Shown here: positions 42,370 through 49,929 of the stretch, piece after piece
Numbering within the stretch: the stretch's first letter is position 1
Layout: the number at the start of each line of letters is the position of its first letter
NCBI RefSeq assembly: GCF_001542625.1
Contig: NZ_CP016279.1
Span: 9,610,001-9,674,000, forward strand
DNA length: 64,000 bases
Direction: 5' to 3'
Source of the DNA: Streptomyces griseochromogenes
GTDB lineage: Bacteria; Actinomycetota; Actinomycetes; Streptomycetales; Streptomycetaceae
The notes under the pieces: model-generated
The model's input: only the letters and a program-made list of their open reading frames with translations
The model's database searches: none
What the model was told of the DNA's origin: nothing
Program-made: the position numbers and the translations under genes

Positions 42370-42874
42370 AGAACACCTTCTGATGTGTGGCGGGAAGCGA
42401 GCCGAACAGCAGGGAGTCCACTCTGCCCAGGAAGAGATGCGGCCCGTCGTCCTCTCCCGCGGGCCCGCGCCGGAAGGCGCTGACATGCCGTACGACCACG
42501 GACGCGGCGCACTCGAACCGCAGGTCGATCCCGGTCCCGCCGACCGACACCCGCATCCGCCGCTCGCCCCCGAACGGCACCGCACGCAGGTCACCCACGG
42601 CGGGCGGCTCCCAGCGCGCGAACGCCAGCGGCTCCACCGCGGGAAACTCCAGCTGACACTGCGCGGAGTCCATGCCCGCGTCGGCCCACTCCCGGGGCGG
42701 TGACGCGGGAAAGCAGGGCAGGTCGACCCGCAACGTCACCGTCGGGCCACGCCAGTCGAGATGGACGGAACGGACTCGTACCCGCTCCAGACCGGGAACG
42801 TGCCCGTACAGGGCCCGCAGGACGTCCGCGTTCACCAGGAGGCTTTCGAAGCCTTCGACAGAGCCGGACACCAC
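42359..42874 (-). CDS. Imm50-like protein, second copy
   Basis: 171 aa. FESLLVNADVLRALYG, RVRSVHLDWRGPTVTLRVDLP and a FECAASVVVRHVSAFRRG core parallel the following gene, so the two are distant tandem paralogues. The GTG start has only a GATGAG-like ribosome site. It follows the class E sortase gene by 9 bp in the same direction. Confidence 0.65.
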   Translation of the reverse strand: MVSGSVEGFESLLVNADVLRALYGHVPGLERVRVRSVHLDWRGPTVTLRVDLPCFPASPPREWADAGMDSAQCQLEFPAVEPLAFARWEPPAVGDLRAVPFGGERRMRVSVGGTGIDLRFECAASVVVRHVSAFRRGPAGEDDGPHLFLGRVDSLLFGSLPATHQKVFYGR

Positions 42875-42883
42875 CGCATGGTC

Positions 42884-43684
42884 TCATCCCGAAGACCCCT
42901 GCCCCCGAGGCCGCATCGACACCAGCTTCCCCCACACCGCCATCCGGTACCGCGAGGTGAACTCGGGCGTGCAGGTGGTGAGGGTGATGTAGTAGCCGGG
43001 CTCGTCGTACCCGTACGAAGGCCGGTCGAGGGAACGCGGCACGGGCCGTATGACACCCGAGTCCCGGGACGACGTCCGCGGAAGGATCTTGTCGACCGTG
43101 TACGTGTACGTCGCCGCCCTCGTCTCGACCTGGACGGTGTCCCCGGGCCGCAGCCGGGGGAGGTGACGGAAGGGCTCACCGTGGGTGTTGCGGTGCCCGG
43201 CGAGCGCGAAGTTCCCGGCCTGGCCCGGCTGCTGGGTGCCGGGGTAGTGACCGACGTACCCCATGTTGAGCACGTCCGGCTTGCTCACGCCTTCGGCGAC
43301 GGGAACGCGGAGGCCCAGCCGGGGGACGACGAGGATGGCGTACGCCTGCGAGGCGCGGGGGCGGCCGGAGACGACGAGCGAGCCGGACGACCGCCGCCTC
43401 GACCCGCCGGACGCACCCGTCGCCGCGGGCCGGGGCGCCGACGCGGAGGGCGCCGCACCCGGAGCCGAGCCGCCCCCGCCGCCATTGCCCCACTCCTTCT
43501 CCAGGGCCTCCACCTTCCGCTCGGCTCCCTGCCGGGCCTCGCGGTTGGTCCACCACAGCTGATGCACGACGAGCAGCATGAGCACGAGACCGGCGGTGAC
43601 GAGCACTTCGCCTCCGCTCCACAGACCCCGCCGCCACGTCGCCCGCCTGCGCCGATCCCGGTGCCGTACGACTCGTATCCGCAC
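42884..43684 (-). CDS. Class E sortase
   Basis: 266 aa. A basic N-terminus, a membrane anchor (about 27-46), a coiled Glu/Lys stretch and a Gly/Ser/Ala linker precede the sortase barrel. The catalytic residues are His in FALAGHRNTHG (about 171), Cys in ITLTTCTPEF (about 240) and Arg in TSRYRMAVWG. Class E enzymes anchor LAXTG proteins in actinobacteria; one such protein is encoded at 30089-30967. GTG with GGGAGG 6 nt before is preferred over longer starts. Confidence 0.92.
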   Translation of the reverse strand: MRIRVVRHRDRRRRATWRRGLWSGGEVLVTAGLVLMLLVVHQLWWTNREARQGAERKVEALEKEWGNGGGGGSAPGAAPSASAPRPAATGASGGSRRRSSGSLVVSGRPRASQAYAILVVPRLGLRVPVAEGVSKPDVLNMGYVGHYPGTQQPGQAGNFALAGHRNTHGEPFRHLPRLRPGDTVQVETRAATYTYTVDKILPRTSSRDSGVIRPVPRSLDRPSYGYDEPGYYITLTTCTPEFTSRYRMAVWGKLVSMRPRGQGSSG

Positions 43685-43856
43685 ACCCGCCTCCCAGGAG
43701 CCGCACGCACGATAGGGCGAGGCACGCCAACTCACCAGAGCGGTGGGGATTCCTCCCCGGAACCCGCCGCCCCTCCCTCCTCCTCAACGGGTTTTGAGAA
43801 AGGGCTGGTCGGTCCAGGCGCTCCAGGTGGACGGAGTCACCGTCCGGCGGGGCCGC

Positions 43857-44576
43857 TCAGGGCAGCGGAAGGGCGTCCTGGTACCCGTTCACCGGCCGGG
43901 CGACCTTCTGGACGGTACGGGCGTCGAGCGCGACCGCCGCGGAGCCGGTGCCCAGCTTCCCGGCGGCGTGCCAGGTGCCGGTGACCGTCACCCAGGTGTT
44001 GGCGGGCAGCGCGGGACCGCCGTGGATCCGCACCTTCACGGACTGCGCGTCCGCCGCGCAGCAGTTGAGGATGACCCGCGTCAGGTCCCAGCTCCCCGCC
44101 GGCCCACCGGGTGTGACGAACCCGGTCATCCGGATGCCGCGCCCCTTGATGTCCTGCCTCCGGTCCTGCCGCACGCGGCTGGTGAAGTCGGAGAGGGTCA
44201 TGGGGACGGGCGAAGTGGCGGGGAGCGGATCGAAGTCGCTCTGCTCGGCGACGGCCTTGGGCGGCTGCCGGGAGGCGGTGTAGGCGCCGAGGGCGGGCGG
44301 GGCGTAGCAGAGCAGGCTGAGCGCGGGGAGGAGGAGCAGCCAGGCGACGCGGGGCAGGCCGGAGTGATCATGCCCGTGCCCCTCGCCTTCCTTCTCTTGC
44401 CGCTTGTCGAGCACGGCGCTCGCCAGGCCCAGCAGGAGCAGCACCGCCCCGGAGGCGATCAGCAGGGGCCGCATCCCCTCCTTGACGTACCTCAGGTACA
44501 GCTCGGTGAAGAGGGAGACCTGCAGCAGCCCGAGCCCGCAGAGCACGAGCAGCAGCGCCTGGACGAAACGCCTCAC
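43857..44576 (-). CDS. TIGR03943 / DUF1980-type membrane protein
   Basis: 239 aa. Two N-terminal hydrophobic segments (about 4-22 and 37-57), a His-rich loop GEGHGHDHSG, a third hydrophobic segment, then a soluble domain with DIKGRGIRMTGFV and ILNCCAADAQSVKVR. It is regularly paired with a DUF318 permease, as here. GTG overlaps the permease stop by 4 bp. Possibly metal-related, given the His loop; not proven. Confidence 0.85.
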   Translation of the reverse strand: MRRFVQALLLVLCGLGLLQVSLFTELYLRYVKEGMRPLLIASGAVLLLLGLASAVLDKRQEKEGEGHGHDHSGLPRVAWLLLLPALSLLCYAPPALGAYTASRQPPKAVAEQSDFDPLPATSPVPMTLSDFTSRVRQDRRQDIKGRGIRMTGFVTPGGPAGSWDLTRVILNCCAADAQSVKVRIHGGPALPANTWVTVTGTWHAAGKLGTGSAAVALDARTVQKVARPVNGYQDALPLP

Positions 44577-45613
44577 AGCAGCACCCCTCCGACGACCGAG
44601 CTGCACGCGACAGCGACGACAAGGGTGGCGGCGGAGAACCGTACGGCGAAGGCCCGCCCGAAGGTCCCCGCCTGCAAGGCGATGAGCTTCAGGTCGACCA
44701 TGGGCCCCACCACCATGAACGTGAGCCGGGCGACCGCCGGGAACCCGGTCAGCGAGGCGGCGAGAAACGCGTCGGCCTCGGAACACACGGCGAGCAGCAC
44801 GGCGAGCCCGGCCAGGAAGAGCACGGACACCCAGGGCACCCCGGTGAAGGTGTCGAGCACGGACCGGGGCACCGCGACATTGAAGGTGGCGGCCGCCATG
44901 GCCCCGAGCACGAGAAACCCGCCGGCGTGCAGGAAGTCGTGCTGGAAACCGAGCCGGAATTCGTTCCACCGGTTGTGGCCTTCTCGGTGACCGGTATGCC
45001 GCACAGCGGGCGCCAGCCACTCGGCCCGCCCGAACCGCAGCCAGAGCCACCCCATCACGACGGCCGTGACGAGCGAGGCGACCAGTCGGGCCAGCACCAT
45101 GGCGGGATTCCCGGGAAACGCGACGGCGGTGGCGGTGAGCACGACCGGGTTGATGGCCGGCGCGGACAACAGGAACGCGAAGGCCGCGCCCGGGGCGACC
45201 CCCCGCCCGATCAGACTGCCGGCCACCGGTACCGAGGCACACTCGCACCCCGGCAGGACGACCCCGGCGACACCGGCGACGGGCACGGCGAGCACGGCCC
45301 GCGGCGGCAGGAGGCGACTGAACACCCGCTCCGGCACGAACGCGTTGATCGCACCGGACAGGGCCGTGCCGAGCAGCAGGAAGGGCAGGGCCTGCACGGT
45401 GACGGCCAGACACACGGTCCGCCACGCCTGCACGGCGGGCGCGTCCCCCCAGCGCCCCAGCAGAATGACGACCGTCCCGGGCACCACGGCGGCCACGAGA
45501 AGGAGCAGCGGCCAGGACCGAGGCGGCTCCGGCCGCACGTCACCGCCCTCCGCGCCCGCCACGGCACCGGCCGCCTCCTGCTCCCCGGCGACCAGGGCAA
45601 CCGTCTTCTCCAT
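44573..45613 (-). CDS. DUF318 (UPF0718) family permease
   Basis: 346 aa with about eight hydrophobic segments. Contains the family's PGCECASVPVAGSLIGRG (two Cys) and SAPAINPVVL repeats. UPF0718 permeases are predicted metal or organic ion transporters. Coupled to the TIGR03943 gene by a 4-bp overlap. Substrate unknown. Confidence 0.88.
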   Translation of the reverse strand: MEKTVALVAGEQEAAGAVAGAEGGDVRPEPPRSWPLLLLVAAVVPGTVVILLGRWGDAPAVQAWRTVCLAVTVQALPFLLLGTALSGAINAFVPERVFSRLLPPRAVLAVPVAGVAGVVLPGCECASVPVAGSLIGRGVAPGAAFAFLLSAPAINPVVLTATAVAFPGNPAMVLARLVASLVTAVVMGWLWLRFGRAEWLAPAVRHTGHREGHNRWNEFRLGFQHDFLHAGGFLVLGAMAAATFNVAVPRSVLDTFTGVPWVSVLFLAGLAVLLAVCSEADAFLAASLTGFPAVARLTFMVVGPMVDLKLIALQAGTFGRAFAVRFSAATLVVAVACSSVVGGVLL

Positions 45614-45784
45614 GCCGACTCCGCTTGTCGATGTCCGCGTCGAAGATAACGGTCCCCGTCAGCCGTCCCCCACCAGCCAAGGGCCCGCGCCCACTTCCCC
45701 ACCTCCTCTTTCCCCTCTCTTGCCCTCCCCTCTATGCCGCACGTTCCCTCCCCTGTGCGCCTCACGTTTGTCACCGCCCGGCAG

Positions 45785-45790
45785 TACGGT
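45785..45790 (+). promoter_or_regulatory. Minus-10 of a leaderless gene
   Basis: TACGGT ends 7 nt before the ATG at 45798, and no ribosome site is visible. Confidence 0.55.
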
Positions 45791-45797
45791 GTCCCTC

Positions 45798-46808
45798 ATG
45801 CGCCCCGACACTCCTGCCGAGAACGTCGACCACACCACCGAAGCGGCACGCCTGGAGCGAACCGCAGGCCTGTATCCCGAGGACGCCGAGGCCCTGCTCC
45901 TGCGCGCCGCGGCCCACCTCGAACTGGCCGGCGACCGCCCCGCCGCGACGACGCTCTACGACCGCCTGCTGTCTTCTCTCGACGGCTTGGAGAACCCCCA
46001 CCTCGTCCGCGCCCTGAAGGCCTCGAACCTCTGGGAGTACGACCACGAGGCGGAGGCAAGGGCGATCATCGACGGAATCCGGGCATCGGCACCCCGCGAC
46101 CCGGCCCCCTGGGTGATCGTGGCCGAGTCCCTGGAGGCGCACGACGAGCTGGAGGCGGCGGAGGAGACGTTCACCGAGGCGGCGAACCTGCTGCTGACGG
46201 ACGGGGCGGAGCCCCCGTACTCGACCCACCCCCTGCTGTTCGGCCGCCACCGCGTCCGCCGCATGCGGGGCCTGCCCCACGACACCTGGGACACCGTCGC
46301 CGACTCCCTCCACACCTCCCCGGTCTCCCTGGACGAACTCCACGACCCGAAGCGGGTGTGGTCCCTGGGGTCCGACAATCCGGCAGAGCTGGAGGCGGAG
46401 ATCTCGCGGCTGCGGGCAGAGCTCGGCGCATACCGGGAGGCCCTCTCCCGCCCCTTCCCGGTGGCAGTGCTGCACTGGCCGACGTCCGAGCTGGAGGAGC
46501 TGCTGTCGGCGTACCCCGGCCTGTCCTCCGAGTACCCCTCCCACCAGCAGCACCTGTCGACGATAGAGTCCGCGCTTCGCGAACTGTCTTCGTCCGGCAC
46601 CCCGAACCTGGGCATCGTCACGGGGACTGTGCCGTCGTACGAGGCGTTCGCGGCTTCGGAGGGGGCGTCGCCGGGGGACGTGACGTTGTTGCCGCAGTAT
46701 GCGACTACGTTGGCGGCACGGGGGAGGGCTGTGGTTTGGCCGCCGCAGCGGGCGGCCGACTGCTGGTGTGGTTCCTCCCAGGACTACGCCACCTGCCACG
46801 GAGTATAA
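45798..46808 (+). CDS. SEC-C motif protein with TPR-like region
   Basis: 336 aa. N-terminal helical tetratricopeptide-like repeats (ARLERTAGLYPEDAEALLLR, AAHLELAGDRPAATTLYDRL, and later helices) and a C-terminal SEC-C zinc motif, CWCGSSQDYATCHG. SEC-C motifs mediate protein interaction, as in SecA. Single-gene unit, apparently leaderless. It is the last clearly core-type gene before the IS element. Confidence 0.8.
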   Translation: MRPDTPAENVDHTTEAARLERTAGLYPEDAEALLLRAAAHLELAGDRPAATTLYDRLLSSLDGLENPHLVRALKASNLWEYDHEAEARAIIDGIRASAPRDPAPWVIVAESLEAHDELEAAEETFTEAANLLLTDGAEPPYSTHPLLFGRHRVRRMRGLPHDTWDTVADSLHTSPVSLDELHDPKRVWSLGSDNPAELEAEISRLRAELGAYREALSRPFPVAVLHWPTSELEELLSAYPGLSSEYPSHQQHLSTIESALRELSSSGTPNLGIVTGTVPSYEAFAASEGASPGDVTLLPQYATTLAARGRAVVWPPQRAADCWCGSSQDYATCHGV

Positions 46809-47120
46809 GGACGCCCCCCCGGCAGCGAGGCACAGGCCGCCGGCCTCAGTCGGCGCGCTGCCACTCAGCTGAGGCGCTCCCAGCTCCGGCCAGCCTCAGG
46901 CCTATGCAACGGCACCCCACTCCAGGACCCGTTTCCCTCGGGCCACCCGCTCGTTTCTCCGCCGTGTTGGAGCGGCCCGGGTCAGTCAAGGGTGGCTCGA
47001 AGGGCCATCGGCGTCGGCCGACGCGGGAGCGCCCTTGAGGCGGGCTGCGGAAGCACAACGATGAGCAGAAGCGGGCGGCCCCAACAACCCTGAGAAACTC
47101 GGCTCGGACAGCCAGCCCCC
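46809..47120. other. Gap before the IS element, no gene seen
   Basis: 312 bp, GC-rich, no ORF with convincing coding bias on either strand. I see no tRNA, repeat or attachment-site structure. It ends at the TTA target duplication of the IS. Confidence 0.5.
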
Positions 47121-47123
47121 TTA
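47121..47123. repeat. IS target-site duplication, left
   Basis: TTA directly left of the inverted repeat, repeated at 47977-47979. A 3-bp TNA duplication is typical of IS5-type insertions. Confidence 0.8.
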
Positions 47124-47161
47124 GAGGTCATCTCATTTGGGGTGTTCGATAGGCTCCAGAT

Positions 47162-47518
47162 GTGGGGATCGTTGAGCGGCTTGTGCCGGATGAGCTGTGG
47201 GAGTTGTTCCAGCGAGTGGTTCCGGAGGCGCCGAGTCGGCCTCAGGGTGGTGGCCGGCGCCGGCACGGCGACCGGGAGGTGTTGGCTGCGATCGTGTTCG
47301 TGGCCACGTCGGGCTGCACGTGGCAGCAACTGCCGTCCGCCTCGTTCGGGCTTTCAGGGCCCACGGCTCACCGGCGCTTCGCCGAGTGGTCGAAGGCCCG
47401 GGTGTGGGCGAAGCTCCATCGCCTGGTCCTCGACGAACTCGGCTCTCGCGGTGAACTGGACTGGTCTCGCTGCGCGATCGACTCGGTGAACATGCGAGCC
47501 CTGAAAAAGGGGACCTGA
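47162..47518 (+). CDS. IS5-family transposase, N-terminal ORF
   Basis: 118 aa from GTG. DELWELFQRVVPEAPSRPQGG and REVLAAIVFVATSGCTWQQL are the DUF4096-type N-terminal DNA-binding part; the first DDE aspartate is in CAIDSVNM. It ends in LKKGT. The slip site A5G4 at 47504-47512 precedes the stop; reading -1 there continues into the second ORF without a stop. Confidence 0.9.
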   Translation: MGIVERLVPDELWELFQRVVPEAPSRPQGGGRRRHGDREVLAAIVFVATSGCTWQQLPSASFGLSGPTAHRRFAEWSKARVWAKLHRLVLDELGSRGELDWSRCAIDSVNMRALKKGT

Positions 47519-47532
47519 CAGGTCCGAATCCG

Positions 47533-47967
47533 GTGGATCGCGGCAAGTACGGTTCAAAGATCCACTTGATCACCGAGCGTACCGGGCTGCCCCTGTCCGT
47601 CGGGATATCCGGTGCCAACCTGCACGACAGCCAGGCCCTCGAACCGCTCGTGCGAGGCATCCCACCCATTCGCTCCCGGCGCGGACCGCGCCGACGACGG
47701 CCCGCCAAACTCCACGGCGACAAAGGCTACGACTACAACCACCTGCGCCGATGGTTACGCAGCCGCGGCATCCGACATCGCATCGCCCGCAAAGGCATCG
47801 AGCCCTCCACACGGCTGGGCCGCCACCGCTGGACGATCGAACGCACCATGGCCTGGCTCGCCGGATGCCGCCGCCTCCACCGCCGCTACGAACGCAAAGC
47901 CGAACACTTCCTGGCCTTCACCAGCATCGCCTGCACCCTCATCTGCTACCGCAGACTCACCAAATGA
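47533..47967 (+). CDS. IS5-family transposase, C-terminal ORF
   Basis: 144 aa counted from an in-frame GTG, but the frame is open from the slip site, giving KGDLTGPNPVDRGKYGSKIH across the junction, a standard IS5 motif. The second Asp is in SGANLHDSQ and the catalytic Glu in WTIERTMAWL. The DDE triad is complete in the fused product. Confidence 0.9.
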   Translation: MDRGKYGSKIHLITERTGLPLSVGISGANLHDSQALEPLVRGIPPIRSRRGPRRRRPAKLHGDKGYDYNHLRRWLRSRGIRHRIARKGIEPSTRLGRHRWTIERTMAWLAGCRRLHRRYERKAEHFLAFTSIACTLICYRRLTK

Positions 47968-48069
47968 GATGACTTCTTAGCCCACTACAGTGCCGTTCGC
48001 TCAGCAACGGTCTCAGGCATTGAGCAGCAGCCCAACCGTCGACCCGTGCCCATCACCCGCACGTGCGGC

Positions 48070-48075
48070 TACCCT
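48070..48075 (+). promoter_or_regulatory. Minus-10 of leaderless vsr
   Basis: TACCCT ends 7 nt before the GTG at 48083; no ribosome site is present. Confidence 0.55.
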
Positions 48076-48082
48076 CTGCTGT

Positions 48083-48544
48083 GTGTCCGAAGTTCCCGCG
48101 TGGGAAGCACCAGAAGGTTCCTGGGCTTCGTCCGCAGCACGCCGCCGCAACATGCAAGCGATCCGCAGCCGTGACACAAAGCCTGAACGGCTGATCCGAC
48201 GCCTTGTCCATGCCCAAGGGCTGCGCTACCGCGTGGCTGCCCGACCATTGCCCGATCTCCGCAGGACAGCCGACATAGTCTTCCGGCCGGCGAAGGTAGC
48301 CGTATTCATCGACGGCTGCTACTGGCACGGCTGCCCGGAACACTACGTCCCACCGAAGACCAACTCGGGATACTGGTCGGAAAAGGTCCTGCGGAACATG
48401 AATCGTGACCGCGACACCGATCAACGACTCAAGGAAGCGGGTTGGCTTGTGCTCCGTTTCTGGGAGCACGAGCCATCAGGCGCCTGCGCCGACAAAATCG
48501 CTTCGGTGGTCATTTCCCGCCGAGATAGTGCGCGGAAGATCTGA
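48083..48544 (+). CDS. vsr: Very short patch repair endonuclease (Vsr)
   Basis: 153 aa. Vsr nicks next to T in T:G mismatches left by deamination of 5-methylcytosine. RRRNMQAIRSRDTKPE, Asp64 in RTADIVF, and FIDGCYWHGCPEH with Asp, His and the zinc Cys are all there; the ending LRFWEHE is also standard. The last 69 nt overlap the convergent methyltransferase gene. The presence of vsr shows that the adjacent enzyme makes 5-methylcytosine. Confidence 0.95.
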   Translation: MSEVPAWEAPEGSWASSAARRRNMQAIRSRDTKPERLIRRLVHAQGLRYRVAARPLPDLRRTADIVFRPAKVAVFIDGCYWHGCPEHYVPPKTNSGYWSEKVLRNMNRDRDTDQRLKEAGWLVLRFWEHEPSGACADKIASVVISRRDSARKI

Positions 48545-49825
48545 AACAGAAAACAGCATCTGCTCGGACTCAGACTTGAAGGAGGGACCGTCACTGGAGT
48601 CTACGACATACCCTTCGAGCAACTCTTCTCGCTGCTCCGGTCGCAGCACTGCAGCGATAGCACGACCGACCGCCTCCGCGACAGGCGGAGGAAAGGCGTT
48701 TCCAACCTGACGGTACTTTGCGGTCTTCCGCCCCTGGAACTTCCATTCTCCCGGAAAGCCCTGGATAATGGCAGCTTGATCCACAGTCAGCATAGGCCCA
48801 GCCGGACGGAAGAGATCCCGCTCCGGGTCGCACTCATGAGGATCATTCGCGACCCCCATGGCGTCAACCCCCAAGTCAGCCCAGGCACGCTTGGCCCTGG
48901 TCGGCCCGAGGTCCGCACCGCCATGCTTCTTGGAGCCACCAACGAGCGTTGGAGCGATTCCCTTACCTGCTTCAAGGGCAGATTCCGCATCATCATGCCA
49001 TTTTTCGTAAACATCCTTTCCGGTCCGCTCATCCGGAGCCGCCGGCAGTCCCCTGAAATTTCTATCCCAGAACGCATCACAGCGCTCCTTCATGCTCTCT
49101 TCGAGCTTCTCCACAACCGACGCCTTGGCGCCCTTCAGGCGGACTGGCCACTGGAAGTCGACTCCGCTTTTCTTGACTACGTCATTGCGGATAGCTACGA
49201 GAATCGCCCGGGGACGGAGTTGCGGAACGCCAAAATCGCTAGCATCCATCCTTCGCCAAACACTTCGCATCGCCAGATCCTGCTTCTCAGGAAGCCAGTG
49301 ATCTTCGATATCCGGGACCGCGTAACCGAACTCACGCAGTCGACTCAGGATATAGCTGCGATACTCAATGAAAACCTCAGGCGGCTCAAGAATCCCTCGG
49401 ACATTCTCAATCATGACGGCCTTAGGCCTGAGTGCATCAACAATGTCTAGAGCGTCCGGGAATAGATCACGCTCGTCATCTTTCCCAAGCCTCTTCCCAG
49501 CCAAGGAGAACGGAGGGCACGGAACTCCTCCCGCAAGGAGATCGAGATCCCCCTCCTTAAGCCCGAGTTTCTTGCGCACGTCAGAATCAAGGAACTTCTT
49601 CACATCCATCGGCTCAAGAGCGTCCGCGCGCTCCTTGCTCCACCCGGGCCAGTCGGCCACGTTCGCGCTGAGGGTCCGCACCGCGTGCGCGTCCCACTCC
49701 ACGAGAGCAAGATGATCAAAGCCGGCGTTGTGGAGCCCAACGGCTTGCCCGCCGGCCCCTGCACAGATCTCAATCGAGGTCAGTGGCGGGGTGAACTGCG
49801 GGCGCTTCCGGCCGCTGGCGCGCAT
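48476..49825 (-). CDS. dcm: DNA (cytosine-5) methyltransferase
   Basis: 449 aa. Motif I EICAGAGGQAVGL (19-31), motif IV GGVPCPPFSLAGK with catalytic Cys103, motif VI ENVRG (140-144), motif VIII QLRPRAILVA, a variable target-recognition region, and motif X VGNAFPPPVAEAVG. Recognition sequence cannot be predicted. The C-terminal tail (about 420-449) is encoded in the overlap with vsr. AGGAGG precedes the ATG. It lies 104 bp behind the helicase gene on the same strand and is likely the protective or marking methylase of the cluster. Confidence 0.95.
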   Translation of the reverse strand: MRASGRKRPQFTPPLTSIEICAGAGGQAVGLHNAGFDHLALVEWDAHAVRTLSANVADWPGWSKERADALEPMDVKKFLDSDVRKKLGLKEGDLDLLAGGVPCPPFSLAGKRLGKDDERDLFPDALDIVDALRPKAVMIENVRGILEPPEVFIEYRSYILSRLREFGYAVPDIEDHWLPEKQDLAMRSVWRRMDASDFGVPQLRPRAILVAIRNDVVKKSGVDFQWPVRLKGAKASVVEKLEESMKERCDAFWDRNFRGLPAAPDERTGKDVYEKWHDDAESALEAGKGIAPTLVGGSKKHGGADLGPTRAKRAWADLGVDAMGVANDPHECDPERDLFRPAGPMLTVDQAAIIQGFPGEWKFQGRKTAKYRQVGNAFPPPVAEAVGRAIAAVLRPEQREELLEGYVVDSSDGPSFKSESEQMLFSVSDLPRTISAGNDHRSDFVGAGA

Positions 49826-49929
49826 GGGCGCTCCTCCTGGTGTGGCTCAAAACATGCGTCGGTTCCCGAGAGGCAGCGATCACGCCTGCCTCTCGGCACC
49901 AGGAGTCTCCCAAATTGAATCTCGGGATG

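Larger units (their letters stand above)
47124..47976 (+). mobile_element. IS5-family insertion sequence, complete
   Basis: 853 bp. Terminal inverted repeats GAGGTCATCTCATTTGG (left, 47124-47140) and GAAGTCATCTCATTTGG (right, read on the minus strand from 47976) match at 16 of 17 positions. The element carries two overlapping-frame ORFs forming one transposase by -1 frameshifting and is flanked by TTA duplications. Intact DDE residues and ends indicate a recent, possibly active copy. Confidence 0.93.

Noticed and set aside
45614..45797. Zur box ahead of the DUF318 permease
   Set aside because: A GTTATC half-site is present but no palindrome resembling the actinobacterial Zur consensus.
46846..47058. 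Possible gene before the IS element
   Set aside because: Composition is Arg/Gly-rich, there is no ribosome site and no recognisable domain.
47162..47967. Transposase read as a degenerate pseudogene
   Set aside because: The two frames join by a -1 shift at A5G4 without a stop and all DDE residues and termini are intact.
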